Assembly (NCBI RefSeq): GCF_004115265.2
Contig: NC_046307.1
Coordinates: forward strand, 27,372,191 to 27,436,190
Origin: Rhinolophus ferrumequinum
Lineage: Eukaryota > Chordata > Mammalia > Chiroptera > Rhinolophidae
Length of the DNA stretch: 64,000 nucleotides
Reading direction: 5' to 3'
In this document: piece after piece, positions 1 through 12,489 of the stretch
How the letters are laid out: each line of letters starts with the position of its first letter
Position numbering within the stretch: the first letter of the stretch is position 1
Made by a program: the position numbers and the translations under genes
The notes under the pieces: model-generated
What the model was told of the DNA's origin: nothing
Databases searched by the model: none
Seen by the model: the letters and a program-made list of their open reading frames with translations, nothing else

Positions 1-639
1 ATCCATGGTCTTCCTCTGTCTTTCCTTCCTGAATTTCCTTGTCACCCACTTTTATACCATTAAATGTGTTTAATATAAATCTCGAGCTTGTTCGATGTGC
101 GCATTTTCATGGAGCTATGAGTCAACTTCTTCATTTTATAGATGGGAAACTGAGACCTGAGAAGATTGATTTGCCCAAATGCACGATTGGTGATTTCAAA
201 TGAGAATGAGGTTCCCTAAGGTCCAGTTTTTTCCACTATAAACTGTTTCATGAATTTCACATTTGCCCTTAATACGTCTGCCCGCATAACTAATAACAAC
301 CAGCAAATGCCCATATTCAAGTGTAAGGTAGAGTGGATTAACCATGGGGTTAGAGATCATACCTAGTAACAGCACATGGTGTGTGAATTATCTCTCAGTA
401 AAGCTGCTGAATGAAGAACAAAAACTCCGCTAAGGTTCTGGCCAGGCCTCTTCCACTGGGCATTTGTTCGGGTCACTCTGCTGACAGCCTGTCCAACAGG
501 ACCACGTTCATCTTCCCTTTTCTAAGAAGCTCCTTCTGGCTACCAGGAAGAGTTCTAGAAATGCTCTCTGGCCTGCAGTGACTTTCGGGCCTTAAAAAAA
601 AAAAAAAAAAATGCAAACCTTACAAGGACCATCCTCGTA

Positions 640-1070
640 TCTTTATCTTGCATGATCCAATTGCAGCTAATCTTCCAGTTCGTAATCAAATTCCCCTGCT
701 TATCTAAAAAATGTTCTCTTACAATAGGTTTGTTTAAATCCAGACCCAATTAGGTTCCTACAGTGCATTTGGTTGTTATGTCTCTTAACTAACTGTCTTT
801 TAATCGAAGACAGTCTTTCTTCCTCCGCCTCCCCCAACACTGACTGATTGTACAAACCAGTTGTCCTGCGGTTGTCTACTTCCATGTGGTGTCATTTCAA
901 TTATTGCTCTTTTCTTTCATTTCCTATAAATGAAACTTAGCGTTAAAGGTTTGGTTAAATTTAGGTTTGACTTTTTGGCAAGAATACTTCAGACTCCATC
1001 ACAATTGTCTGGTTACCCCACATTTAGAGATGCTAAGATTGATCAGCTTGCACCTTTCTTTTTTAATTTA
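640..1070 (-). mobile_element. Old L1M-type LINE 3' fragment, antisense
   Basis: Read on the plus strand, the stretch carries landmarks shared with 34340-34960: 'GTGCATTTGGTTG', 'TATGTCTCTTAA', 'TTTTTGGCAAGAATACTTC' and 'GCTAAGATTGATCAG', in the same order. These belong to a common old mammalian LINE 3' region as I remember it. The copy is diverged and truncated. The family name is uncertain (L1M or HAL1). Confidence 0.45.
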
Positions 1071-4000
1071 ATATTATATTCTGAAGATCTTGCCATTTCA
1101 GCTCATAAAGAATTTTATCACTCTTTATTACAGCTAAATATATACATTCCATTCAATAAAACATTGAGTAAAAATAAAATTAGGTTATTATCCCCTTGAA
1201 ATGGACACTTTATGTCTCAGTTTATTTGTAAAGATGATCATAAAAGACTCAAGGCCTATGATTCTTTAATTATGTGCAACCAAAGTTTGTTTTTTAAAAG
1301 GAGCCCTTGGATGTGTTTTTGTAAAGAAGTCTTGTATTCGAATTAATTAGTTTCTAAATTGTGTTTAAAAAGTTGCATTGTGAATTTTCTTAAGGGACAG
1401 TTGTTGAGTGTTGGCTGTAAGTATGTAGAGGGACGTGCATAAAAACTACTGCATAAGATAGTACTGTAGAGATTCAGTTAGTGGCAGCAGGAAAAGTGGC
1501 AGAAGATCTGACTCATAGCCTCCAAGCACCAAATGGAAACATTAGAATTATATGTAATTAGAATTACAAAATAAGAGGTAACTAAAGGAGCACTTGACAA
1601 AATTCATAAAAGGAAGTTAGAGAATTTTACCCAGGTCGGGAGATGGGGAAAAAAAGGGCGGGTGATGTAGGGAAAAACTCATTATCTGGAAAAACTCAGT
1701 CCAATCAGAAAGTACCCTACACAGTGGGGGAGCAGCAGTGGGATGGGTTGTGGAGGTCACCACAATGCCCACGAAAGGTGGGAATCCTATATGTACTTTT
1801 TGAATCAAAAACCCTCTTATTTAAATCTCAGTATCTCACTTAGTTTTCACGTACGTTTTGTTCCAAAACTTTGCAAAGGGAAACACTACAGTTGAATCTT
1901 AAGGGTAAGAGGTTAACATTAAGGAATTTTGAGCTAGATCTTCTGACTTACAGATTGCCGCCTGCCATGTGACTTCCCTTTAAGAGTCCATGTAAATTTG
2001 TGTATCTGTACTTGAAAAACCTGTTTTAAAAGTATCTGTCATAGTCACTGTAGAAAATCATTGAAAATAAAATAAGAATAAAATAAACAAATAAAATAAA
2101 GGCCATAATCCCAGTACCATGAAATACCCACTATCTACATAATGGATCTCCTTTCAGGTATTTTTCTGTATATACCTCTCCATATATACAAATATGTTAA
2201 TGTCAGTACATCTCGTGGGTGTATCACCAGAGACGCTCACTCATGGATAACTGTGAAGATCATGAACACAATGGGATCCAGGAGAAGGTACGAAACATTT
2301 CTTTATACTCCCCACTAAATCTCCCGTCAGTTCGTAGACTCCACGTCAGATGGAAGTCTTTTTATTTTTATTTTACTTTTATTTTGGGGGTCTGTGTTCT
2401 CATCTGCATCAAGTGCTTTCCACATTGCTGCCACCGACTACCCCCCAGCACATACACAGATCCCAGCCTGAGAGGGCTACTTTAGACCAGAGATCCTGGG
2501 CATGCCTGGAAGGAACCCCAGGTCTTTCAGGTCTTCAGAATGACACATTTACAAGACAAATACATTTCTCCCTTCCTACTGACCATCTTTCATAGCATGA
2601 TTTTAGTGTGTTCTTATGCCAACAAATTCTTCTCACCAAAGACTTTATGTTGCAGATGACAGAAAACCCAATTCAAACTAGCTTAAATTATAAAGTGAAT
2701 TTTTTGACTGACGATGAAATCCAGCTTCAGGCACAATTCAGTGGCCCTGGTGAGGTCACCAGGGACCTCGTTTCTGGCTGTCTCCAGTGTTGGTTCCTTC
2801 CTCAGATGCTACAGTGTTCCTCTCCTGTCTCCTGCAGAGCACATATCCACACGCCAAGAACATCTCTTGACTGCTCCCACACAGGCCCAGCGATTCACAG
2901 TTTCTCAAAGGCCCATGTTGGGTCACAGACTCATTCCCGAACATTCTGTATCCACATGGTCAAAAAGGACTAATTGGGTTAGGCCTGGGTCACAGCCCCA
3001 AAATTCATGTTCTGAGAGTAAGAGAATGTGGTTTCCCCAAAGAAAAGCACAGTGCGTTTCAGGGGGAGAACTAGAAACTGGGCAGCAAAAACAAATGGCC
3101 ATTACAGACCCGCTCCCAGAAAGGGATGGGGCAAGCAAATGGGGAAAGAAAACCTGCCCCTCCAAATACGTGTCATTCTCTTTCTTACAAAAATGGCATT
3201 TTACTAGTATGGTGTTTTTAACACAAGGACAGGCTCTTCACAACCCTGGGAAGGTGTTTGTGGAAAGTTTTTATATTTAGCAACTATGGATGAATTCCAG
3301 AAAGATGAAGCATGAGGTTACACTCAAACCAGAGCAAGAGTGAGCTTAGAGCCCTCTCCAGGGCTCTTTGCCCCACAGCACAGAAAACGGTGGCCGGCCA
3401 GGGCAAGTCAGAATTCTGAGATATCACAATATTTACGCAGCAAGTTAACTTCTAAGGGAAGGTAACACGGCTCCTACCCACATAATCAAACCTCTTCAGA
3501 ATACAGGAAATGGGGAGGAGGGTGAAAAAGTTCACGTTTAAGAGCTCAGTGAGCTTCCCAGTGACTAAACTGAAGAGAATGAAAAGCAGTTTACCATGGA
3601 GAAAATTCTGTTAAGCTGTGTATGAGTCACTGTGGGAACTCCTATCTGCAGTCCCATCTTGAAAATGCAGCTCCTGATCTCAGAGGCCACGCTGGTGGGA
3701 GCCGTGGGAGGGCTCACCCGTCTAAGCACGTTCTCCATGTGGCACCTCTTCTCTCCAGGTTCAGAGTAAGGCTAATCAATACTCCTCAGTTCAAGGGACA
3801 TACTTCTCCTCAATCCTGGTGAGCTCTTTCTTCTTTCGTATCATTTCCCTATTTTCCTCGTGTCCCTGAACCATAGTCTCATTTTTCCACTTCAACATTC
3901 TTATGAGAGAATGTTGAGCTGTCTTCCAACCTGCTTATATCAGTACTGTCAGACTTTCTAAATTTCTCCAATGTGATTGGTATATGACGACGTCACAATG

Positions 4001-4202
4001 TGGCTTTAAGGTTAACCTATTGTTTAATGGAAAATATAACAAACGTACAGAACATTGCATAAACTTAAAATGTATAGTTTAAGAATACTTACAAAGCACT
4101 CACTCAAGAAATCTGGACCCAAAACAAAAACACATAGGCGCTTCTCACAGTATATTTCTGAGAATGTAATTACTGGGTCAGAGGGAATATACATTTTGAA
4201 CC

Positions 4203-4230
4203 ACACAAACACACACACACACACACACAC
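4203..4230. repeat. (AC)n microsatellite
   Basis: About fourteen AC units in a row, seen directly. It is a simple sequence repeat in intergenic DNA. Confidence 0.95.
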
Positions 4231-5059
4231 GGGTGCCAATAAAATGCATACAAGTGGACACTTTGGTCAGTGCTGCTCAAGCAGTAGTTCGCCATAATCA
4301 GAATTGTCTGGAGGCTGATGGGAACCACTTTGAGCACCTCTTGTAATTGCAGAAGTCAAACATGACTTGTGTTCATCTTTTGTTATTGGTACATATTGAG
4401 TATTACAATTTTAACACAGTTTTCCTTTCTTAAGATGTATATACATTTTTTTGGCACCCTTTGTATATATATCTCCAAACCGGTAAAAATACAATGGCAT
4501 CTCACTCTGCATTTCCCTCATTACTTAACAAGGTTAAATAAGCACTTTCCTTTTGTTTATGAACCATTTAGATTTGGGCTATCAAGACCCTCAGGGCTCA
4601 AGAGAAACTTTTATCTCTCCCTTGAAGAATTTAAATTAGTGGCCTTGCCCATAATAAGAGTTATTACCCGAAAAAATGTTTTTTATGACCTATCCTAGGG
4701 CAAGGCAAACACCTAATTACTGAATACCTGGTCTTGTCCTCCTGTCCTGTGAATGACCTTCCTCCCCTCTGAAGCCCCAGGCATCTGACTGCATCCTTAG
4801 CTCATGTCATTTATTCCTCATTTTCCCTTTCTCTCACTGAAGTGCTCATGTATGTGGGTCCCCCACATGCGCAATTAAATTTAGTCATTTTTTCGTAATC
4901 TGTCTCACGTCTATTTGATTAGACCAGCCAAAAGAACCTGGGGGAGTAAAGTTTCTCCCTCCCCCAAAGTGGCTTTATTGTAAATGTTGCTATCAACAGC
5001 AAATCCTCCCTTTAGTCCTTTTGTCAAAGGCATCTTGGCTATCTGAGTCCTCTGTAACT

Positions 5060-6290
5060 CTTATACATTTTAGAATCACCTTGTCAAATTAAAAAAAAAC
5101 AAAAAACAAAAAAACTGGGTGAAAATTTGATGGGTTTCCACTGAATCCACAGATCAATGTGGAATAAAGTTTGACCTCTTTACAGTATTGAGTGTTCCAA
5201 TCCATAAATGTTTTATCACTCCTATATTTATATTTTCTTTAATATCTCTTAACAAAAGTTTAAAATTTCCTCCATAGAAGTCTTCAACTTATTCCTTGAA
5301 TTTTTTCCCCTGGATACTGCATATTATTGATGCTATCTTACACAGTATATTACAGTAAAATTTTAATTTCTGTTTGTTGCTGGTATTCTGAAATGCATTT
5401 TAATTTTGAATGTTCATTTTTTTTCTCCAACCAGTGAATTCTCTTGTTAATCAATTATTTATAATGTTGAATTTTCCATGTAGACAATCACGTCCTGCAA
5501 ATAATCACAGTTTCAATACTTCCTTTTCAATACTACATTTTTAATTTTAACATGCTAGTTAGGAAGTCTAGTGCATATTTAATAGACATTTTGATAACAT
5601 GCATCCTTATTTCATTCCAGATCTTAAAGGAAAGGTTTTAGCTTTCCACCTTGGGTATAACACATGCTGCAGGTTTTATGGAGCTACCATTTATTAGATT
5701 AAGGAAGTTCTATTCTATTCCTAAATATTCTAATTTTATAAAATGCCTTTTGTGTGCCTTTTGAGATGACTGATTTTTTTTCCTTTAATCTATTACTGTG
5801 ACATTAATTTTCTATTTTACATTCCTAACATGGACTGGCCATAAAACACTACCTTTCGTTTTTATGTATTACTGGTTCAACGTGCTAATATTGTTTTATA
5901 CTAGTCTCATAAAAGAGTTGGACAATGTTTCTTCTTTTTCTGTGTTTTGAAATAGTCTGTATTAGATTTTTTTTTCCCCTGGCAACCTTTGGTAGAACTT
6001 GCCAGCAAAAGCTATTTGAACTTGAAGTTTCTTTGTGAGATTTTACTGGTTCTTGTTTTCTTTTAATCATTAGAAAGCTATTCAGATTCCCTATTTTTAA
6101 GCCAATATTGGTTATTTTATAAGAATTTGTCCTTTTTGTCTAAGTTTTCCAATTTATTGGCATCAAGTTATCCACAATATTCTCACATTATTACTTAATG
6201 TCCATGTAATCTATAGTAATGTCCCTTTCTTTTTATTTCTGCTATTATTTGTGCCTTCCTTTTGTTCTTTATCACTCTCCCTTACAGGTA
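5060..6290 (-). mobile_element. Diverged LINE-1 fragment, antisense
   Basis: T-rich plus-strand sequence with phrases typical of antisense L1 ORF2 reading, such as 'TGGGTTTCCACTGAATCCA' and 'TTTATCACTCCTATATTT', and no intact open frame on the minus strand. The copy is old. Boundaries are approximate and the subfamily is not assigned. Confidence 0.5.
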
Positions 6291-6925
6291 GCAATTATTC
6301 AAGCCGCAGGCTCATGCACTACTTAAGCCTCACAGGCACCGCCTCCACCCTTCCAGATCACATGCTTCCACCCAGGTCATTAGCAAGCCTGAGATCTGCG
6401 CATGTTGCTTGGGGACAAAAGAGTTTTAGAAAGAATTAAAATGGCTTTTGTTTTTCATTCTCAACATTAGATGGTATCAACCTTATGAGATGGGTACTAT
6501 AATTACCAGAGTTAAGAAAATTGAGATTCCACCAAGCCTACTCAGTTAGTAAACAGTGGAGCCCAAATTCCACCATGCCTTGCTCTTTTCCTTCTCTTCT
6601 TTTCTTTTAAACCTGTTTTAATTCTGCCATTAAGTAGCTAAAATGTCTTTGGTGTGCCAAGTTACGTTTGAGCTTCAATTTTCTCATCCATAAATGGTTT
6701 TTATGTATTTTGCCCATTTGACTATGCATAGACAAATATGGGCTCTGGCTACACCCAGCAACTTGCTTTTATTGTATCTAGAATCACTCCCCATCAGTAC
6801 TCTCCTTCTTAATGGCTCTTAATGGGCTGCACAGTATTCATAAATCCTCTTATTTGTTGAATGAATGAACTGTTGTGAAAATCAGCAAAGACCCAAAAGG
6901 CATCTTTCCTGTAGCTCTGATTCTA

Positions 6926-7189
6926 CCGTGTTTCCCCGAAAATAAGACCTAGCCAGACAATCAGCTCTAATGCGCCTTTTGGAGCAAAAATTAATGTAAG
7001 ACCCGGTATTATATTATACCTGGTTTTATAGTAAAATAAGACCCAGTACTATATTATTATTTTATTATATTACATTACATTCATTATACCGTGTCTTATA
7101 GTAAAATAAGACCGGGTCTTATATTAATTTTTGCTCCAAAAGACGCATTAGAGCTGATTGTCCAGCTAGGTATTTTGGGGGGAACACGG
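6926..7189. mobile_element. Palindromic mariner/Tc1-like MITE (foldback), TA-flanked
   Basis: A 264-bp element whose left arm (starting CCGTGTTTCCCCGAAAATAA) is matched by the reverse complement of the right arm over roughly 100 bases, including the shared blocks 'GACAATCAGCTCTAATGCG' and 'TTTTGGAGCAAAAATTAAT'. Both ends are flanked by TA (6924-6925 and 7190-7191), the target duplication of Tc1/mariner elements. It has no coding capacity, so it would have been moved by a transposase supplied elsewhere. The high arm identity suggests a fairly recent copy. Element ends and TA flanks are seen directly; the superfamily is inferred. Confidence 0.85.
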
Positions 7190-8054
7190 TATGCATTCCT
7201 GGCCAGCCACACCTCCCCCACCAGATTTGAATGCCTTCCCTTATTCTAAACCTAGAGTGTGGGGGGAGGGAACCAGCAGCTTCACAGAGCTTGGTCATGC
7301 GGTAAGCATATCTGAGCAGCATCTTAGTCTTACTCAATAGTTACCAATAATGCCTGAGGTTTTCCCCAGGTCTTGTCCAGGTAGCCCTGGGAGAAAGGCT
7401 CTGATCAAAGACTCTTAGTCACAACATAAACTGATTATTTTGAAAAATTCACACCATGTTCTCTCCACGAGATAAGATTTTGTAGGCCACGGACAGGGAC
7501 AGGCAGTAAGTCTTACTTCTTGAATAAGAAGCTCTGGATCATAAACAAAACCTCTTGAGTTTCTCGATCTTTCCCCCTCCTCCGCCACCTGACAGCAGCT
7601 ACTGAACTTGAGGTAAGTGTGCCACTTACTGTTAGACTCATTACACTGCAATTTGAAACCAATTCATCAATCTTTGATTCTAAATGCCAAATGCAAGACT
7701 TAGCACGAACAATAGCTGATCTTTGATAGTTTACTAAGTACCAGAAATTGTGCTAAGTGCTTTGTAGCCATAAAACCACGAAACTGACCCTCAATTTCAT
7801 AAAGTGGGGATAATAGCTACACAAGAGGGGTTTTCAGGAAGATTAGAGCTGTAAGCACAGCATCTCCTTGAGGTGTCCACAGAAGTCTAAGACATAAATG
7901 CCTTAATATGCTCAAAGGGAGTCCATAGTTTCCACCTACAAATTGTTCCTCCCTCAGTCCAGTATCATGTAATGTCTAAGAGTATGGACTTTATAGGGTC
8001 AAAACGGGATTCCACTCTTGACTCCACTACTTATTCCTATGACTTATTAACTAT

Positions 8055-8290
8055 AAGATGCAGTAGAGAGGTGGTAAACTATGGAGGTTGAGTGCTTTGG
8101 CTTTGAAACTAGAATTTTTCAATCCTAGCTCCGCCACTCACTAGCTTGGTGACTTTGGGTAAATTATATAACCTCTCTGAGCCTCTGCTTCCTCACCTGA
8201 AATATGGGTGGAAAAATCATACCGATTTCTTGGGTTACTACAAGGATAAAATGACTTTCTGTATGTAGTGATTAGAACAGTGTTAACAAA
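8055..8290 (+). mobile_element. MIR SINE
   Basis: The order of phrases is that of the MIR consensus: a tRNA-like head ('TTGAGTGCTTTGGCTTTGAA'), then 'CCGCCACTCACTAGC', 'GTGACTTTGGGTAA', 'CTCTCTGAGCCTCTGCTTCC' and a decayed 3' end. Ancient and immobile. Confidence 0.8.
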
Positions 8291-10365
8291 GCCCTCTATA
8301 TGTTTGCTACTTACTGATTTACCATCAGATTTAGGATGAAACAAACTCCTTCCCATAGCCTTTTAAATCCTGTAGTCTACCTCCATCTGCTTCTCTAGCT
8401 CCAACCTTTGTTGCGGCCATAAGAGCCTTCCTCATCCAAATCATGCCAACTTTTTATTTCCTCATGAGACACTTGTACTTGCTGTTTCCAGTGACGTCTG
8501 GACCTAGCACAGGCCTTTTCTCTGAAATATTACACAGCACAGTTGAAGTTTCCTTCCAAAGCCCTGAACAAATGTGAACATGTAAACATAAGTTGAAAAG
8601 AGAAGATAAAGTGGACACGGCATTTTGAACAGGCAATAGGAATATAATCGGAAACAAGACTCTTCTGAGTGTTGTAACGGATGGATGGTTAAGGCACAAA
8701 CTTAACACCTTCAGAAATTAACTCATTTGTTTTCTTGTTCATCTTTCTTCCAGTTTCTTCCTCACTCTCCAAACACCCAAGAACTAAACCAGTTATCAGG
8801 CATAGAGAGGACAATATTCACTAACTGAATACAATGAGTCAATGAATGAATGGGGGAGACTGACCTCTCTCACACAGGTGAGGTAAATATAATTAGTACA
8901 ATCTGTTTATTTTTGCTATTTCTCTCAAAAGTTTACATGAGCTTCATTTGTAGCAGGCATCTACAGTACGGTCAGCTCAGCACCTCCTTTCCCGAGAGGT
9001 GGACTACCTCCCCCATACAGATATTTTGAGGACTGTCAAATTCTTACAGGATCCAGGACCCAGCTGACTGGCCCAGACGGAATCAGGAATGCCACCCCTA
9101 GGCTGGTTTATTAGCCTTCCACTTTTTTCTTTTTTTTTTAATTTGAGACAAGTCCCAGATAGTGGTGTAGAAAGACTTAAACACTTGTGAATTACCAATC
9201 ATGTTTTCCACCCACACCATGATAGAAGTTGGGTTATCAAGAGAATAAAGCTAACAGAGAGAAGACAGGAGAGACAGAGGGGGTCTGGATGGAATTTGTG
9301 CCCCAGTTACCCTGGAGACCCTCCCACTCCTCTTCATAACTTGGATGTTCAACTTATCCTGCCATTATGTAACAACACAGTATCGACAAATTCATCTTTT
9401 TGCTGAAACTAGTTCAAGTAGAGTACTGACTAATGTGAATATACTCCTTTAACCCACTGCACAATAAAGTCATCTAGAGATTCTTAAAACCCATGCCAGG
9501 GCCCCATTTCAGAACAATGAAATCAGACTCTCTGTGGTCTGGGGCCTGGATTGGTCATTTCATGAGGTTAACCAGGCTATTCTTCCACCAGATACATATT
9601 TTACTTTGAGGAATCAACCAGGAATACTCATTATAACCAGGGTACAGGGAAGTACCCTGGTATAAGACTGAAAGGCTGACTTTATATAAACTTTTAAACT
9701 TGTAACTGTCAGACCACTAGTGTTCCTTCATCCCACTGTAATAGCAGGAGTTCACATCAAAACTGATTTAAAAGATCTACAAGTTCAGATCCTCTCAAAG
9801 TCAGAATTTAAGATTCCTAGTGGAATTTTCACCCCTTAATCCTCTCCCCAACACACACAAATTTATACACAAATGCTGTTGTGAATCTTGTAACATTATG
9901 TGATTCAATTATTTTTCCCTGCAAGGATTTGCAAAGCAGCCCAAAATTGGTTTGGTACCTCTTAGCTCAACACCCTCAAGATTATAAGGGCTGAGGTCAA
10001 AGTAAACAGGTTTCTTTGAAGAGTTGCTCAAGTGTTATGCAATGTCCAGCTTGTTCTCTCACAAGATTAGGGGGCTCCCCCCCTCTTCAACTTAAGCTTA
10101 AGAGACTGGACTGGGTCCTCTGGAGTCTGTGGAGCCCAAAGATTTACACCAAACACACACGAGAAGGAAAAAGTCAGGCCAGAGTCTAACTGGAATTTCT
10201 AAAGAAAAGGATGAGTCTTTCACGTATAGAATTGACCTGTGGCAACTTTAAATGGCTCTAGGGCTGGAGGTCTTAACAGAGCACATCCCTTAAGGATGGT
10301 ATACTGGAAACCAGGGACTGGGGGAAGAATCAAAAGTGGACATCTGGGATAAAGCATTACCTTTA

Positions 10366-10553
10366 TTAGTGATTCTTAAATCTTTAGGAAGTGCATCAGA
10401 ATCATGTGAGGGCTTGTTAAATCACAGCTTGTTGTTGGGCATCACCCCTCAAGTTTGATTTGGTCGGTCTGGGGTGAGGCCTGAGAATTTGCATTTCTAG
10501 TAACTCAAGTGATGTTAATGCTGCTGGTCCAGGATGCTTTGAAAACCACTGGC
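10366..10553 (+). mobile_element. MER5A-like hAT-Charlie MITE
   Basis: About 188 bp, the usual MER5A length. It begins with a decayed 'AGTGATTCTTAAA', passes through 'CATCAGAATCATGTGAGGGC' and 'CCTGAGAATTTGCATTTCTA', and ends 'TTTGAAAACCACTGG', which mirrors the start as a terminal inverted repeat. Non-coding and ancient. Confidence 0.85.
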
Positions 10554-11416
10554 CTACAGTAAGCCAAAGGCCAGCAGAGAACCTCTCAGATACAGGGCAG
10601 ACACTCCACCAAGACTTTGGTGGAAGACAGGTTGGAAGGCAGGAGAGAGAAAACAGAAATAACATCTCAGTGATCAAAACAAGGTGACTTCTTGCTTACA
10701 TAAAGTCAAATCAGCTGGGGAGGGCATGGAGTTAATGAAAGGAGGGCCTAGTCCTGTCATTCAAGGGCCCAAACTGAGTGAACCTTTACCATCTACCTAC
10801 CAGTGGCTTCCAACGTTATCCTGGTGTGGCCATCAAACCAGCAGACGAGAAGAGAATGGAGATCAGATCATCTAAGAAATTTTTATGGGGCAGGCCTGGA
10901 TTTTGACCCCCATATTCCACTAAGAACTTAGTCACATGGCATTACATAGATGCAAAGGGATTGGAGAAATGTAGTCCCTTGTAGGGAAGCCTTAGCTCAG
11001 CAACATATCTCAAGGGAGCAAGAATCAATCTCCAGTAAACATCTACCAGTCTCTGCCACCAAACCCCCTTCCCTGCTTTTCGCAGCTTCCAGCCTTAAGC
11101 AAGTCTGAGTTTAACTTTAAAGGAAATGTATAGCTAATTACATAGACATTTTAATTACTAAAATGTACGTTTGCACCTAAATGTGATCAAAGGAGTTTTA
11201 CCTGAGTGACTGAAAAAAGTCATGGGACCCATCCAGGACAGGGACAAGAGGCTGAGACAGTGTATTTACAGAAACAGTCAGGAGGAAAAATAAAATTGCT
11301 GTTTTATAACTCTATGGGTATCTCTCCTTAAACATGTTACAATACTTTAGAAATTAAGCAAATTTTTAAGTAAAATCAAAGATTTCATAATTTCACATTT
11401 ATACAGCTTAGTATCC

Positions 11417-11422
11417 TTTATT
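11417..11422 (-). terminator. MED7: Candidate MED7 polyadenylation signal
   Basis: AATAAA on the minus strand, 349 bases past the MED7 stop codon. It is the first canonical hexamer I noticed downstream; the true cleavage site is not visible, and MED7 may use more distal signals. Confidence 0.4.
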
Positions 11423-11770
11423 TACCTATCATTCTTAAAACAAATGACAAATCAACTTTTTTTGAGGATGAAAGCTTGCTATTATTGAGGATTATCTTCA
11501 ACATTTACTGCAACTCCAAAAACAGGAATGGTCCACCCAACAGCAGCACTGTGATTTTTCAGCTGATGCCTCTGAATGTCATCATACTCATTTGTCTATG
11601 TTTGCCACAAAGTGAAACTACTGTCTGTGACATCTCCTAATTGATAAAGTTGGAAAGTGAAGCTGTTTACATAATTCCTACTCATCTCTCTTGTAGACTC
11701 TTCAAGAGCAAATTAACTAATATATGATGCTATTTACTGAAAGGGAAAAAAGAAGAAGAAGAAACATCCT

Positions 11771-12472
11771 TCACGGTCTTTCATTCATTTCATCAATTAG
11801 AACACACAAGGCAGCATCTTTTTCTATAATCTGGTCTCTTCGATGACCTGAATTTTCTCTTTGTTGTTCATTCTGTCCAGTACAATTGTTGCTATCATCA
11901 GCGTCCATTGGTTCAGTTTTTACTCTCATCCCTGCTTCTGAATGGGGCAAATCATCAGGCAAAGAAGCTAAGCAATTTTGAATCATCTCAATGACTCGTT
12001 CCAGATGCTTTTGAAACCGCTCAGCTGTTTCAAGGCGTTGACGTTTCTGCACCTCCATCATGACTCTCAAGGTCTCTCTTGCTTGGTGGGGTCGATATTC
12101 ATTTATGAGATGATGCACATGTACAAAAAGCAGCTTAAGATCTTCTAGCTTCTCTTCTCGTTTTATACTCCCTGGGCTCCTTATCAATATATCTAAGAGG
12201 TCTAAGAAATTAATAAGGATAGACATATTGAGTTTTCTCAGTTCTTTCTTGTGATCAAACTGCATAGGATGAAGCCGTTCGATGCCCTGACTTTCTAAAG
12301 GGCGGATGATAAGATCATCACATTGGAACTGGTTGCCAAACATCATGTAACTGTCTTTTATTGGAGGTGGAGGCTTGGGGGCTAGGCCCTCCTGAATATT
12401 TTCATCTGTATACTCCTTGATGTACTGCATTGGAGGTGGTGGAAGGGCACTCACTTGCTGTGGCTCACCCAT
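11771..12472 (-). CDS. MED7: Mediator complex subunit 7
   Basis: Complete coding region in one exon, 233 residues, the same length as human MED7. MED7 is a core subunit of the Mediator middle module, which links DNA-bound activators to RNA polymerase II in the nucleus. From known family structure, its N-terminal part contacts MED31 and its C-terminal helical part pairs with MED21. Here a proline-rich N-terminus (residues 11-15 and 32-38, PPPPM and APKPPPP) is followed by the conserved [17 protein letters not shown] block (66-82) and long helices (84-170). The acidic C-terminal tail has VKTE at 184-187, which fits a sumoylation consensus. The ATG is preceded closely by a splice acceptor, as in other mammals. 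No break is seen. The neighbour on the left in human is HAVCR2. Confidence 0.97.
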   Translation of the reverse strand: MGEPQQVSALPPPPMQYIKEYTDENIQEGLAPKPPPPIKDSYMMFGNQFQCDDLIIRPLESQGIERLHPMQFDHKKELRKLNMSILINFLDLLDILIRSPGSIKREEKLEDLKLLFVHVHHLINEYRPHQARETLRVMMEVQKRQRLETAERFQKHLERVIEMIQNCLASLPDDLPHSEAGMRVKTEPMDADDSNNCTGQNEQQRENSGHRRDQIIEKDAALCVLIDEMNERP

Positions 12473-12489
12473 TGTGGAAGATCAATAAC
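12473..12489 (-). other. MED7: MED7 5'UTR part of coding exon, with splice acceptor
   Basis: On the minus strand 'TATTTCTGTAG' ends at 12490, giving a good acceptor, and 17 bases of 5'UTR precede the ATG. It pairs with the donor at 15579. Confidence 0.8.

Larger units (their letters stand above)
1..6925. other. Intergenic DNA left of MED7, mostly decayed repeats
   Basis: No gene is recognised here. Long open frames in this stretch lack splice sites or family likeness and match repeat DNA. About 640-1070 resembles the antisense 3' end of an old L1M-type LINE (the same pattern recurs near 14350, 17050 and 34340). About 2590-3160 looks like an old interspersed repeat that I cannot name. About 5060-6290 is AT-rich antisense LINE-like sequence. 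In human this interval separates MED7 from HAVCR2, so distal regulatory DNA is possible, but nothing in the sequence marks it. Confidence 0.6.
7200..11416. other. Intergenic DNA between the MITE and the MED7 3' end
   Basis: No gene is seen. The stretch holds a MIR (about 8055-8290), a MER5-like fragment (about 9470-9550), a full-length MER5A-like element (10366-10553) and a perfect 10-bp hairpin at 9636-9661. The remainder is unique or too decayed to name. Confidence 0.6.

Noticed and set aside
2714-3280. Open frame of 188 codons (plus strand)
   Set aside because: It crosses an old interspersed repeat, overlaps other frames of similar length and shows no conserved domain.
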